A model generated the notes under the pieces. The model searched no databases. It saw only the letters and a list, made by a program, of their open reading frames with translations, and was not told the DNA's origin. Of a stretch of 64,000 nt of DNA, positions 1 to 9,782 are shown one piece after another (positions within the stretch are counted from its first letter, which is position 1; each line of letters begins with the position of its first letter). A program made the translations under genes and the position numbers. The DNA comes from Hygrophila difformis (Eukaryota > Streptophyta > Magnoliopsida > Lamiales > Acanthaceae): assembly GCA_030278955.1 (NCBI GenBank), contig JAOANR010000014.1:38081453-38145452 (forward strand). Direction: 5' to 3'.

Positions 1-193
1 CAGAGATGCAACATGCAAATGCAAATGATATTCCCCCCCAATAATAATTTAATGCACCATATATACATATTTTTCCATGGGTTTTAAAATAAAATTTCCC
101 ATGGAAATACTACTTTAAAATTTAAAATAATAGTCAAAATACTAATAATAGTTAAAATAATAATGGTTTAAAAATAATAGTTTAAAAATAGCC

Positions 194-207
194 GGGCTCT
201 GATACCA
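194..207 (-). other. Primer-binding site of element A
   Basis: On the minus strand this reads TGGTATCAGAGCCC, three bases downstream of the LTR end. It is complementary to the 3' end of plant initiator tRNA-Met, the usual primer of gypsy and copia elements. Confidence 0.9.
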
Positions 208-210
208 ACT

Positions 211-870
211 TGTAACACCCCGGTTTTTGGTCACCCAGGTCGGGATGTCACCGCCACATCCCCCTAGTAAGACACAGTTTCTCCGAGCTTACTAAAGAGA
301 TGCAAGGCTAGGTATTGCAGTATTTAAAAGTATTTAAATCATTCAAGATAGCCCATACAATATAATTGGAAAATAATAATAGTATAGCGCAGCGGAAATA
401 AATGGTTTAGTACAGTATCGCAGCGGAAAATATAAATAGAGCCAACATGGCCAAAACACGGGTTAAACAGGCTCGTTCATAATATAGTCTAAAGTACGAA
501 TTTAAAAGCAAAATAACAATCCCCAAAATCCCATGCATGATTCGTGCTCACACATGCTCATTCCACATATTCTGTAAGAAAAGGAATAAAAACGGTTTTG
601 GTCAGCAAAATTGCTGAGTAAGTTAACACATGCATGATCGTAGGGTTTAAAAGCCATTAATTTAATAATTTAACAAAAGCATGATAATAACATAATATTT
701 AATCTAACCTAATCAACTAACTAATAGCATAGTTTATCTCAGGGCTCTATTTAATAGCACATATCACATGGTTTAAGTTGAAAGCCATAATTTAAATAAA
801 GCATTTAAATAATTTAATTGGACAACAACATAATTTAATCTAATTTAATTTAATTTAGAATCCCCATTAC
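211..870 (-). repeat. 5' LTR of element A, 3' portion
   Basis: This is the last 660 bp of the LTR in element orientation, ending GGGGTGTTACA at 211. It contains the stem TCAGCA/TGCTGA at 602-617 and the predicted intron acceptor near 572. The LTR resumes at 12028 after element B. It is clearly similar to the LTRs of B but more diverged from either than they are from each other. Confidence 0.93.
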
Positions 871-3462
871 TGTAACACCCCGGTTTTTGGTCACCCAGGT
901 CGGGATGTCACCGCCACATCTCCCTAGTAAGACACGGTTTCTCCGAGCTTACTAAAGAGATGCAAGGGTAGGTATTGCAGTATTTAAAACATTTAAAGCA
1001 TTCAAAATAGCCCATACAATATAATTCGAAAATAATAATAGCATAGCGCAGCGGAAATATTTAGTTTACTACAGTATCGCAGCAGAAATTATAAAAAGGG
1101 CCGACATGGCCAAAACACGGGTTAAACAGGCCCGTTCATAATATAGTCTAAGTACGAAATTTAAAAGCAAAATAACAATCCCCAAAATCCCATGCATGAT
1201 TCGTGCTCATACAGGCTCATTCCACATATTCTGTAAAGAAAGGAATAAAAATGGTTTTGGTCAGCAAAATTGCTGAGTAAGTTAACACATGCATGATTGT
1301 GGGGTTTAAAAGCCATAAGTTTAATAATTTAACAAAAGCATGATAATAACATAATATTTAGTTTCATCTAATCCATATCCAATAGCATAATTTATCTCAG
1401 GCTCTATTTAATAACACATACCACATGGTTCAAAATAATAGCCATAATTTAAATAAAGCATTTAAATAATTTAATTTGACAACAATATCATTTAATCTAG
1501 TTTAATTTAATTTAGAATCCCCATTACATTCCCAATTTGGTATTTCAAAGTTTCACGATAAAAATCGCGATGTCAACAAGTTTAGCCGGTAGCCCGGCGG
1601 CCGCAGCCGTATCAGCCATACCCAGTACCACTCCGGAGCCTCGGGAAACCCATACGGATATTCGCGAGAGTGTAGGCTCTATATTTCGCCGTTTTGGCAA
1701 TATCACATTTCAAGTATAGCGCGCGGGGTCACCATCGTCCATTACGGCACGAAGTGAATCGTTAGGGGGCACCCTGCAGAGCACTCACCCCTAATTTTAA
1801 TTTATCAAGTTTGTAAGGGGATTTAATTTTTTAAAATCTGCCTTCCATTGTAATTATTTAAAAATAATATCTCAATTCGTTTCAACCCTAAAGGTTAATT
1901 CCATGTTTCAACAAGATTTCAAAATTTCGTTTCGGTAAATCACAGTTTACTCCAAAATTCGTCTAAAATAAGATTTAATTCCAAAAATTCCAAAATTTCA
2001 TATCTGATTCGGAAACATCAAGATCTACAACTTTCGTGTTTTAACTTTTTCAATCCGGGATACCTAAGTAGGTCAAAATCGCCAATATTCGCATAAGAAG
2101 AAATCTGTCCGAGTTTAACATGTCACAGTTTAAAGATTTCAAATTCTAACATATCAATTCAACTCCAAATTTAATGAAACTTGACAGGGATCATCTTAAA
2201 ACATTTGTCTACAACTTTCATGTTCGGCCAAAGATCTAAAACAGCCTAGATCCTATGTCAAAAACGTGATCAAGATCATTCCTAAGTTCTGTCCAAGATT
2301 TCAAGATCTAGAATCAAACAGTTCGGTTTCGACGGGTTTTCACATATCAAATCAACTCCAAAAATTCTCAAATTTTTACAGTAGCTAGGTCTAAGTCTTA
2401 GGAACGTTTTTCGTGTTTTAAGTTTTTCCGTTTGAGTTCGTTTTAAGGGTCGGAAAAATTCACCAAATCTGTTGCGTTGGTAGAAAAACAAAAGTGAACA
2501 GATTTATGGTTCTTGTTGAATCTTTTAGGTTTCGAATGTTTTAGAATCTCCCAAAACCATGTAAGGTTAACTTACAGTGTCTATGAACATCGGGAATGTC
2601 TAGTTCGGAGGCGTGGCTTCCAGATCACCGTTTCTCCTCTCCGTTCGTCGGGTTCTACGATCTAGATTCGATACGGGGTGTAGAAAGAAAAGAATCGAAG
2701 TTAGAATCCGTTTTCGGATTGAAACGTGAAAAGATTTATTGGACTAGAGCTTACCACAACGTTTGGAGACCTTGGATTTTCGTCCAAGCTGCTGCCTCCG
2801 TTTGGTGCTTTCCGTCGACTCCGAATTTAGGGTTTCGAACGTATAGAAGAGTGTAGGGTTTTGTAAACTTGTTTGGGGCTCCCAAGGGGCTTATTTATAG
2901 AATTCTAAGTCCCTAGGGCGTCCACAACCGACCTAAAAGTCTGGAGTCGAGAGATGTTCAACCGAAAGTCGAAAAATCCGCGTTCGGGCGAGAGATTCAC
3001 GCAACAAACGAATCTGTGGGGTGGCGCGGTCGTGGCGCGCTGAAGCCACTTCACCGCGCGACCACCGCGCCGACTTCGCCTGGACTTCGGTCCGGGCGGG
3101 TCGTGCGATCCGTCGTGCTTTTCCGCCTCTCTTTCGGGTTTCTATCCCTCTATGCTCCCGAATTCCGATTTCCGGGGTATATTCGGGTTCATACTTTCTC
3201 TCTAATTTTATTCTCAGTCTAATTGGATGTTTTGGACTCGAATACTCGAGTTTATTAGTGTCGGGTTTTGGTGTACCATTTATCCATCCTTTTATTTAAT
3301 TAAATTCCTTTTTAAGTAAAAATCTCATTTCTCATTTCCTTATCTTTATTTATTTCTTTTATTTGCTGGATTTGTTTATTTATTTATTATATTTATTTTA
3401 TTTATTATTTATTTATTTAATTATTTTTTTATTTTATGTTGGAAAATTCTCGGGTATTACTG
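871..3462 (-). repeat. 3' LTR of element B
   Basis: The 2,592-bp LTR starts at 3462 and ends at 871. The first base pair of the element-sense TG is damaged (ATTACT instead of ATTACA on the plus strand at 3458-3462). It has an ATTT-rich U3 edge (about 3330-3440), a GC-rich block (about 3000-3120) with the GGAC/GTCC inverted repeat, and a TATAAATA box at 2899-2892. A predicted intron runs from 2575 to 1231, with CCGG hairpins near 1585-1598 and the TCAGCA/TGCTGA hairpin at 1261-1276. Confidence 0.94.
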
Positions 3463-3477
3463 TCTACCCTCCTTAAG
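3463..3477 (-). other. Polypurine tract of element B
   Basis: The minus strand reads CTTAAGGAGGGTAGAC directly next to the 3' LTR. A purine run here is the expected primer for plus-strand synthesis. Element D has the same tract at 62496-62510. Confidence 0.85.
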
Positions 3478-3690
3478 AATCAACTTCGTCCTCGAAGTTG
3501 TGTTTCGGCTTTTCTCGTCTCGTGCTAAGGTCTTGTGTTTGTTTTATTATGTTGTGACTGAACTTAGAATTAAAACTTCTAAGCTGCCTACGTACCCGGT
3601 AAAGGGATCAAGCCATAACGTAGTTCAAAAGTTTACAAAAATGCACGAAAAATTAGGGGGTATGACATCCTCTCCCCCTTAAGATTGCAG
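3478..3690 (-). other. 3' untranslated region of element B with a conserved ~80-nt block
   Basis: No ORF is supported here. On the minus strand, 3635-3551 carries a block (GAACTACGTTATGGCTTGAT, then CCCTT...GGGTACGTAGGCAGCTT) that recurs before the polypurine tract of D (62580-62660) and F2 (58690-58775). It also recurs inside the U3 end of the C-family LTRs (16361-16440 and 55673-55745). It is therefore a cis element common to several families rather than coding sequence. Confidence 0.75.
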
Positions 3691-6575
3691 TTATGTCCCC
3701 ATAACTGTGTCGGTATCGGTTTGGAACAATGTCGGGTATCGTTCCCTCATATCGGATTCTACTTCCCAAGTTGCCGTCTCACTTTCGTGGTTTGACCAAA
3801 GAACCTTGATCATTTTGATGGTTTTGTTCCTCGTTACTCGTTCCTTAGTATCGAGAATACGCACTGGGACTTCTTCGTAAGTCAAGTCGTCATCGAGCTC
3901 AATTATCTCCGGTTGAAGTACATGTGTCGGGTCCGGCACATACTTCTTTAGTTGCGAGACATGGAAGACATTATGAACTCGATCTAAGTGTGGCGGTAAA
4001 GCCAATCGGTAGGCTAGAGTTCCGACTCGTTCTAGAATTTCGTAAGGTCCTATGTATCGAGGACTTAACTTCCCTCGTTTGCCAAAGCGCATCACCCCCT
4101 TCATGGGTGATATCTTTAGCATGACCCTATCTCCCACTTGAAATTCTAGGTCTCGTCGTCTCACGTCGGCATAACACTTTTGACGGTCTTGAGCGGCTTT
4201 CATCTTCCCTTGGATCACTTTGATTTGTTGAGCCATGTCTTCGATAAGTTGTGGTCCCACTACCACGGACTTATCGTTTTCTTCCCAGCTCAAAGGGCTT
4301 CGGCACTTTCGTCCATACAATGCCTCGAAAGGTGCCATGCCGATACTCGCATGGTAACTATTATTATAGGAAAACTCAATCAAGGGTAAATGAGATTCCC
4401 AATTTCCTTTGAACTCCAACACGCATGCTCTCAGCATGTCTTCTAGTGTTTGGATTGTCCTTTCGGTTTGTCCATCCGTCATCGGGTGGAATGCGGTGCT
4501 CATTTTGATTTGAGTACCGAGAGCTTTTTGTAACTCCATCCAGAAATGAGAGACAAATCTACTGTCTCTATCGGAAATGATATCATGTGGTACTCCATGT
4601 CGTCGTACCACATTATCAATGTCGGCTCGGGCCAATTGGTCCATAGTCCACGTGTCTTTCATTGGGATAAATATGGCTGTCTTCGTTAGCCTATCCACAA
4701 TCACCCAAATCTTATTCATGCCTTTAGGTGATCGGGGTAATCCCGAGACAAAGTCCATTGAGATGCTATCCCACTTCCAACTTGGAATCTCTAGTGGTTG
4801 CATCAATCCTAAGGGTTTATGTCGCACTGCCTTAACCTTTTGGCAGGTAAGACATCTTGCCACGAAGTTTGCCACTTCCTTCTTCATTCCCGGCCACCAA
4901 TAGATCTTCTTCAGATCTTTGTATAGCTTGTCACCTCCGGGATGTACGGAATATGGCGTGTTGTGCCCTTCCTCCATCAACCTTTGCTTCAACTCGGCAC
5001 ATTTAAGAGGCACACACCATCTACCTTTAAAACGGACGCTTCCATCCTCGTGGACAGCAAATCCTATTGCCTTTCCTTCGGCAATATACCCTTTTATCTT
5101 CTCGAGTTTCGGATCGCCCGGTTGAGCGAGTCGAATCTCGTCCAATATTGGAGTTTCTACGACCATGGCATTGACCGTTTCTCTCACTGTGCCAGGATGC
5201 ACAAGTTCTAACTCCAATCTTGCCAAATCCATGTACAATGCCGGCGGAATTACCAACGAGTTTGTCACGTGTTGGGTTTTCCGACTTAGGGCATCGGCTA
5301 CCACATTCGCCTTCCCCTCGTGGTACGCTATCTCTAAATCGTAGTCTTTAATGAGTTCCAACCACCTTCGCTGTCTCAAATTCAACTCCTTCTGAGTGAA
5401 TATATACTTTAAGCTTTTGTGGTCGGTGAACATTCGACACTTCCGCCCATAAAGATAATGTCTCCATATCTTTAGAGCGAAGACGACCGCTGCCAACTCC
5501 AGGTCATGTGTCGGATAATTTTCCTCGTGAGGTTTTAGTTGGCGTGATGCATAGGCTACGACTCTCGAGTCTTGCATCAAGACACAACCTAAACCTTCCT
5601 TCGAAGCATCGCTATATACTTCGAAGTCACCATTCTCTGATGGTAATGTTAATACGGGTGTGGTTGTGAGTCGTTTCTTCAGCTCTTGAAACGATGACTC
5701 ACATGCTTCGGTCCACTCGTATTTTGCTCCTTTCTTAAGTAGCTGGGTCAAAGGACGTGCAATCCTTGAAAAGTCCTTCACAAATCGTCTATAATATCCG
5801 GCTAATCCAAGGAAACTTCTTATTTCCGTTGGACTCTTGGGGGTTGCCCATTCGGTTACGGCAGAGACTTTTGCCGGATCCACTGATACTCCATCAGCGG
5901 ATACTATGTGTCCGAGAAATGCCACTTCTTTCAGCCAGAAGTCACATTTCGACAGCTTGCCGTATAGCTGATTTCTTCGCAAGATTTCCAACACTTGATG
6001 TAAGTGCTTCGCATGCTCCTCCTCGCTCTTCGAGTAGATCAGGATCTCGTCGATGAACACTACGACACACTGGTCTAACAATTCTCGGAACACGTTGTTC
6101 ATGAGATTCATGAACATGGCCGGAGCATTTGTTAACCCGAAGGATAACACTGTGAACTCGTAATGGCCATATCGTGTTCGAAACGCCGTCTTTGGAATGT
6201 CCTTCTCGGCAATCCTCAATTGATGATACCCAGATCGCAAATCGATCTTCGAGAATACTGAAGCTCCCTTCAGTTGATCAAACAGATCCTCTATTCTCGG
6301 TAGGGGGTATTTATTCTTAATGGTCACTTGGTTTAGTCCTCGGTAATCTATGCAAAGACGTAGTCCTCCGTCTTTCTTCTTGACAAACAAAACCGGTGCT
6401 CCCCAAGGGGACGTACTCGGTCTTATGTAACCTTTTCCCAATAGCTCCTCGAGTTGTTCCTTTAACTCCTTCATTTCCAGTGGTGCCATCCGGTACGGAG
6501 CTTTCGAGACAGGCTCTGTCCCCGGAATGAGATCTATGGTGAATTCAAGATCTCTCTCAGGTGGCATGCCCGGAC
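3691..6575 (-). pseudogene. Element B pol: RT, RNase H, integrase, chromodomain
   Basis: The open frame (from Met at 6567, 958 residues) covers the rest of the polyprotein. RT lies at about residues 20-230, with the first catalytic Asp in FSKIDL (about 109). RNase H lies at about 305-435, with YSDAS, HDLELA and FTDHKS intact. The integrase zinc finger ends in CLTCQKVK, followed by the DDE core ([22 protein letters not shown]). [11 protein letters not shown] module leads into a C-terminal chromodomain (about 880-950). The RT active site at about 171-174 reads FIDE instead of FIDD, which removes a metal-binding Asp and should abolish polymerisation. A one-base deletion near 6576 puts pol out of frame with gag-protease. 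The enzyme would copy element RNA and integrate the cDNA; the chromodomain is known to steer related elements to heterochromatin. Confidence 0.95.
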
Positions 6576-7475
6576 GTCTTCAGGGAACACGTCCGGGTAT
6601 TCTCTTACCACTAGTATGCTATCAACCTTGTTCTCTTCCGCCTCAAGGTTGTGCACATAGCACGCATATAGTTCATACCCCTTACGCATCAAGTTACTTA
6701 GTTTAAGTGCACTAACGATTTTGTTACTTTTCTTAGGGGGCTGAGAGTAAAAGATAACTCTCCTTCCCCTACTTTTTGACAAGGTGATCTTTTGCTTTTG
6801 GCATTCGATCACCGCTTTATACTGGGATAGCCAATCCATCCCCAGTATGATGTCAAAGTCTCTTAAGTTAAATTCTACCAAGTTCGCGAAGAATTCTACG
6901 TTCTTTATCACTATAGGAATTCCGTTATATCGTTTAGAGCAAGACACTACTTCTCCAGAAGGCAATTGAATTCCTAAGCTAATTCTCTCGCACTTAGGTA
7001 GATCTAACTCAGGCACTATCCTTGATGCAATAATTGAGCAACTAGCTCCGGAATCAAATAAAATTCTAAGGGGTGTATTCAAAACGTGAAATGTACCTGC
7101 CATCACTTCTCCTTGTGCAGGCACGTCCGCTTGGTTCACCACGTTCAGCCTCCCCATAGGGCGTCCCTGATTGCCCTGCTGATTCGCATTCGGCTGCTGA
7201 TTTTGTTGTTGGTTTTGATTCTGTGGGGGCGGAGGTCGTTGGTTCTGGTTCTGGTTTTGCGGCCTATTTTGAGGGGGTCTGTACCCTTGGTTATTGCCGT
7301 TTCGCCCGTTTTGGTTTTGAGGCTGTTCTTGCCCCGCGACCAAATCGTCCCTCTTCGTTATGTTCTCGAGCCTAGTTCGACATTCCCGTCGAACGTGACC
7401 CATTCGACCGCATCGGTAACAAGCGCCTTGTTGCGGGCATCCCCTTGCCAGATGTGGTCGTCCACATCGCGGGCA
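6576..7475 (-). pseudogene. Element B gag C-terminus and aspartic protease
   Basis: This frame carries two CCHC-like zinc knuckles (CPRCGRPHLARGC, CYRCGRMGHVRREC), then an Asn/Gln/Pro-rich linker. It then has a retropepsin with the catalytic motif LFDSGASCSII and the second signature ILGMDWL. It ends YPDVFPED just before the frame breaks into pol. Zinc knuckles bind genomic RNA and the protease matures the polyprotein. The frame is offset from upstream gag by what looks like one extra base at about 7475, since removing one A joins the conserved Pro-Ala-Cys-Pro region. The normal product is one gag-pol polyprotein, so this copy cannot make it. Confidence 0.9.
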
Positions 7476-8415
7476 AGGCGGGTACCGGATCTTCTTGATT
7501 GAACCTCCTTCCCGTGTTGTTTTGTTGGGGCCTATTCGACCCTCTGCGCTGCTCGTTCCTTCCAGTGTTGTTCTCGTTTCTTGAGTCTCGGCTTCTCTTG
7601 TCCTGAGGACCCCTGCTGGACTCCCCACTCACCCTTCTTTTCAGCTGCTGCACACGTGCTACCGCTACAGCGCGATCGTATACGGCTTGCAAATCGGGGT
7701 AGTGTACCCCCGCGATCACTTCGCGCACAGACAGGTTCAGTCCCATCTCGAACGTTTGTGCCTTCTCCGCATCAGTAGGCACTAGCCTTGGTGCGAACCT
7801 CACCAGCTCCTTGAAGCGGGTGTAGTATTCCTGCACCGTTTGGCTTCCTTGCTTCAACGACAGGAATTCTTCGTACATGGCAGCTTTGGTACTCAAGGGA
7901 TAGAATCGATCCCTGAGTAGTTCCATCAGCTCCATCCACGAGTAAGGCTCGTCATCTTCAGTTAGTTTGGCTTGCGTTGCTTGCCACCAGTCATCAGCTT
8001 CGCCTCCCAAGTAGTATGAAGCGACATGTACCCTCTCTCCTTCCGGACATTTGACCGCTCCCAGCAGCTTGTCAAAAGTCCTGATCCATTCCTCCAGTTT
8101 AGCTGGATCCTCCTCACCAGCATAGTGGGGCGGCTGGTAGGGATTCACCATCGCTAGGTAGTTAGGGCGAGCTTGGGGCGGAGGTACCGCCGCAGCTTGA
8201 CCCTGGTTGACTTGCGCGTTCCCGAGCGCAATCAACACTTCCTCTATCGTCCTAAGACAATCGCCCACATTGTTCGGTGCGGGGGCGTCCCGCGCACCTT
8301 GGGGTTGTTCCATCTCAGGTTGAATCGGTTCAGTGACGTTTGGTAGTGTCTCAGTAGGAGTTTCAGTGGTGGTTTGGGGAGCGGTTTGAGTCCTTCCTCT
8401 TCCTCTGGGTGCCAT
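7476..8415 (-). pseudogene. Element B gag, capsid region
   Basis: I place the start at the ATG at 8415 (MAPRGRGRTQTA); the open frame runs 14 codons further upstream but that part is not conserved. Residues about 85-290 form the retrotransposon gag domain (NPYQPPHYAGEEDPAKLEEW, YYLGGEADDWW, LRDRFYP, LKQGSQTVQEYYTRFKELV). Gag assembles the cytoplasmic virus-like particle. The same domain is found in element G at 47793-48615. The frame is lost at about 7475 before the zinc knuckles. Confidence 0.93.
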
Positions 8416-8677
8416 TCTGGTACAAATAGGATAGTTTAGGACTGATGAATTTAGCATATCGTCTAAGCAATTTCTATGAATGTATATGTGCGTAGTAATT
8501 TAGCACGTGGTGCTTTGTTCGGATTAAGAAGCATCGTAGGCTTCGGGTTTTATTTTATTTTGTCTTGTTTTGTTTTGATTTAAAAAAAATAAATCGGGCA
8601 TTTTATTTCCTCAAAAGAAATTTTAGTACAAAAGTAGAAATATTTTTCTAGCGAAACAATGTCTAACAGTAGAATCT
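8416..8677 (-). other. Spacer between ORF0 and gag in element B
   Basis: This is A/T-rich leader with no supported ORF, and it includes a long oligo-T/A stretch at about 8550-8600. I see nothing else in it. Confidence 0.7.
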
Positions 8678-9013
8678 CTAGTGCCTCATGACGTCTCCCG
8701 GTGGGGTAGCGGGATCTTCCTCCGGATCTTCCTCCTCCGAACTCGGCGGTAGTAGGTCGTCAAAGATAGTGTTCAAGTCTTGCCCGTGGGCATCGATGTA
8801 TTCCTTTAGTATTAAGTTTTGTGTAGTGAGGGTTTGAACTTGGCGCTCGAGTTGGTTTATGCGGTGATGATCCGCCTCTCTCAAGTTGCCCATGTGATGT
8901 AAATTGGCCTCCAATTGAGCCATACGGTACTTCATTTGCTCTAGGGTTTGGTGGGAATCGAGATGAACGCTCATCATCCTGACCATCAACTGCATCATGT
9001 CTTGACTAGCCAT
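8678..9013 (-). CDS. ORF0: small coiled-coil protein upstream of gag (element B)
   Basis: This is an intact 111-residue ORF in the leader. Heptad-like hydrophobic spacing through residues about 1-75 (MAQLEANLHHMGNLREADHH, INQLERQVQTLTTQN) suggests a coiled coil. The tail is acidic (SSEEEDPEEDP). The family-F element has a counterpart at 46509-46938 sharing QLEAN, HLGHLREAD-like and L-x-x-QV blocks, so it is retained across two diverged families. I do not recognise a named domain. It could be a structural or regulatory accessory protein, or an N-terminal gag relative; its function is unknown. Confidence 0.7.
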   Translation of the reverse strand: MASQDMMQLMVRMMSVHLDSHQTLEQMKYRMAQLEANLHHMGNLREADHHRINQLERQVQTLTTQNLILKEYIDAHGQDLNTIFDDLLPPSSEEEDPEEDPATPPGDVMRH

Positions 9014-9039
9014 CTAGCGCAAGCAAGAGATCTAGGTTA

Positions 9040-9205
9040 ATATTCGCCAAGATTCTAAGTTCAATTCGCCAAGATTCTAGGTTCGAGTTTCCAAGATTCT
9101 AAGTTCAAGTTTCGCCAAGATGCTAAGTTCAAGTTTCGCCAAGATTCTAAGTTCAAGTTTCGCCAAGATTCTAAGTTCAAGTCTCCAAGATGCTAAGTTC
9201 ATAGC
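9040..9205 (-). repeat. Leader tandem repeats of element B
   Basis: There are about seven imperfect copies of a 20-27 bp unit (plus strand AAGTTCAAGTTTCGCCAAGA plus TTCT) between the PBS and ORF0. Element G has the same unit about five times at 48960-49078. They lie in the transcribed leader. Confidence 0.85.
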
Positions 9206-9405
9206 AGAGATGCGACATGCATATGCAAATGATAATTCCCCCCAATAATAATTTAATACACCATATATTTTTCCATGGGTTTTAAAATAAAGAATAAAAA
9301 TTCTTCCATGGAAATAATACTTTAAAATTTAAAATAATAGTCAAAATATTAATAGTAGTTTAAAAATAATAATGGTTTTAAAAAAATAATAGTTTAAAAA
9401 TAGCT

Positions 9406-9419
9406 GGGCTCTGATACCA
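9406..9419 (-). other. Primer-binding site of element B
   Basis: The minus strand reads TGGTATCAGAGCCC, three bases from the 5' LTR end at 9423. It matches initiator tRNA-Met. Confidence 0.92.
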
Positions 9420-9782
9420 ACTTGTAACACCCCGGTTTTTGGTCACCCAGGTCGGGATGTCACCGCCACATCTCCCTAGTAAGACACGGTTTCTCCGAGC
9501 TTACTAAAGAGATGCAAGGCTAGGTATTGCAGTATTTAAAACATTTAAAGCATTCAAAATAGCCCATACAATATAATTCGAAAATAATAATAGCATAGCG
9601 CAGCGGAAATATTTAGTTTAGTACAGTATCGCAGCGGAAATTATAAAAAGGGCCGACATGGCCAAAACACGGGTTAAACAGGCCCGCTCATAATATAGTC
9701 TAAGTACGAAATTTAAAAGCAAAATAACAATCCCCAAAATCCCATGCATGATTCGTGCTCATACAGGCTCATTCCACATATT

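Noticed and set aside
1537..1719. 60-codon ORF repeated at 1537, 10089 and (variant) 11985
   Set aside because: It lies on the strand opposite to element transcription and overlaps the hairpin region; recurrence reflects repeated LTR copies.
3016..3299. Overlapping ORFs of 68-92 codons in the LTR GC islands (also at 11568, 13427, 15893, 51775, 62063)
   Set aside because: They lie in the GC-rich U3 of LTRs, occur in several frames at once, and follow the LTR sequence rather than codon constraint.
7086..7502. Plus-strand Leu-rich ORF over gag/protease
   Set aside because: It is the complement of the Gln/Asn-rich linker of gag and has no independent support.
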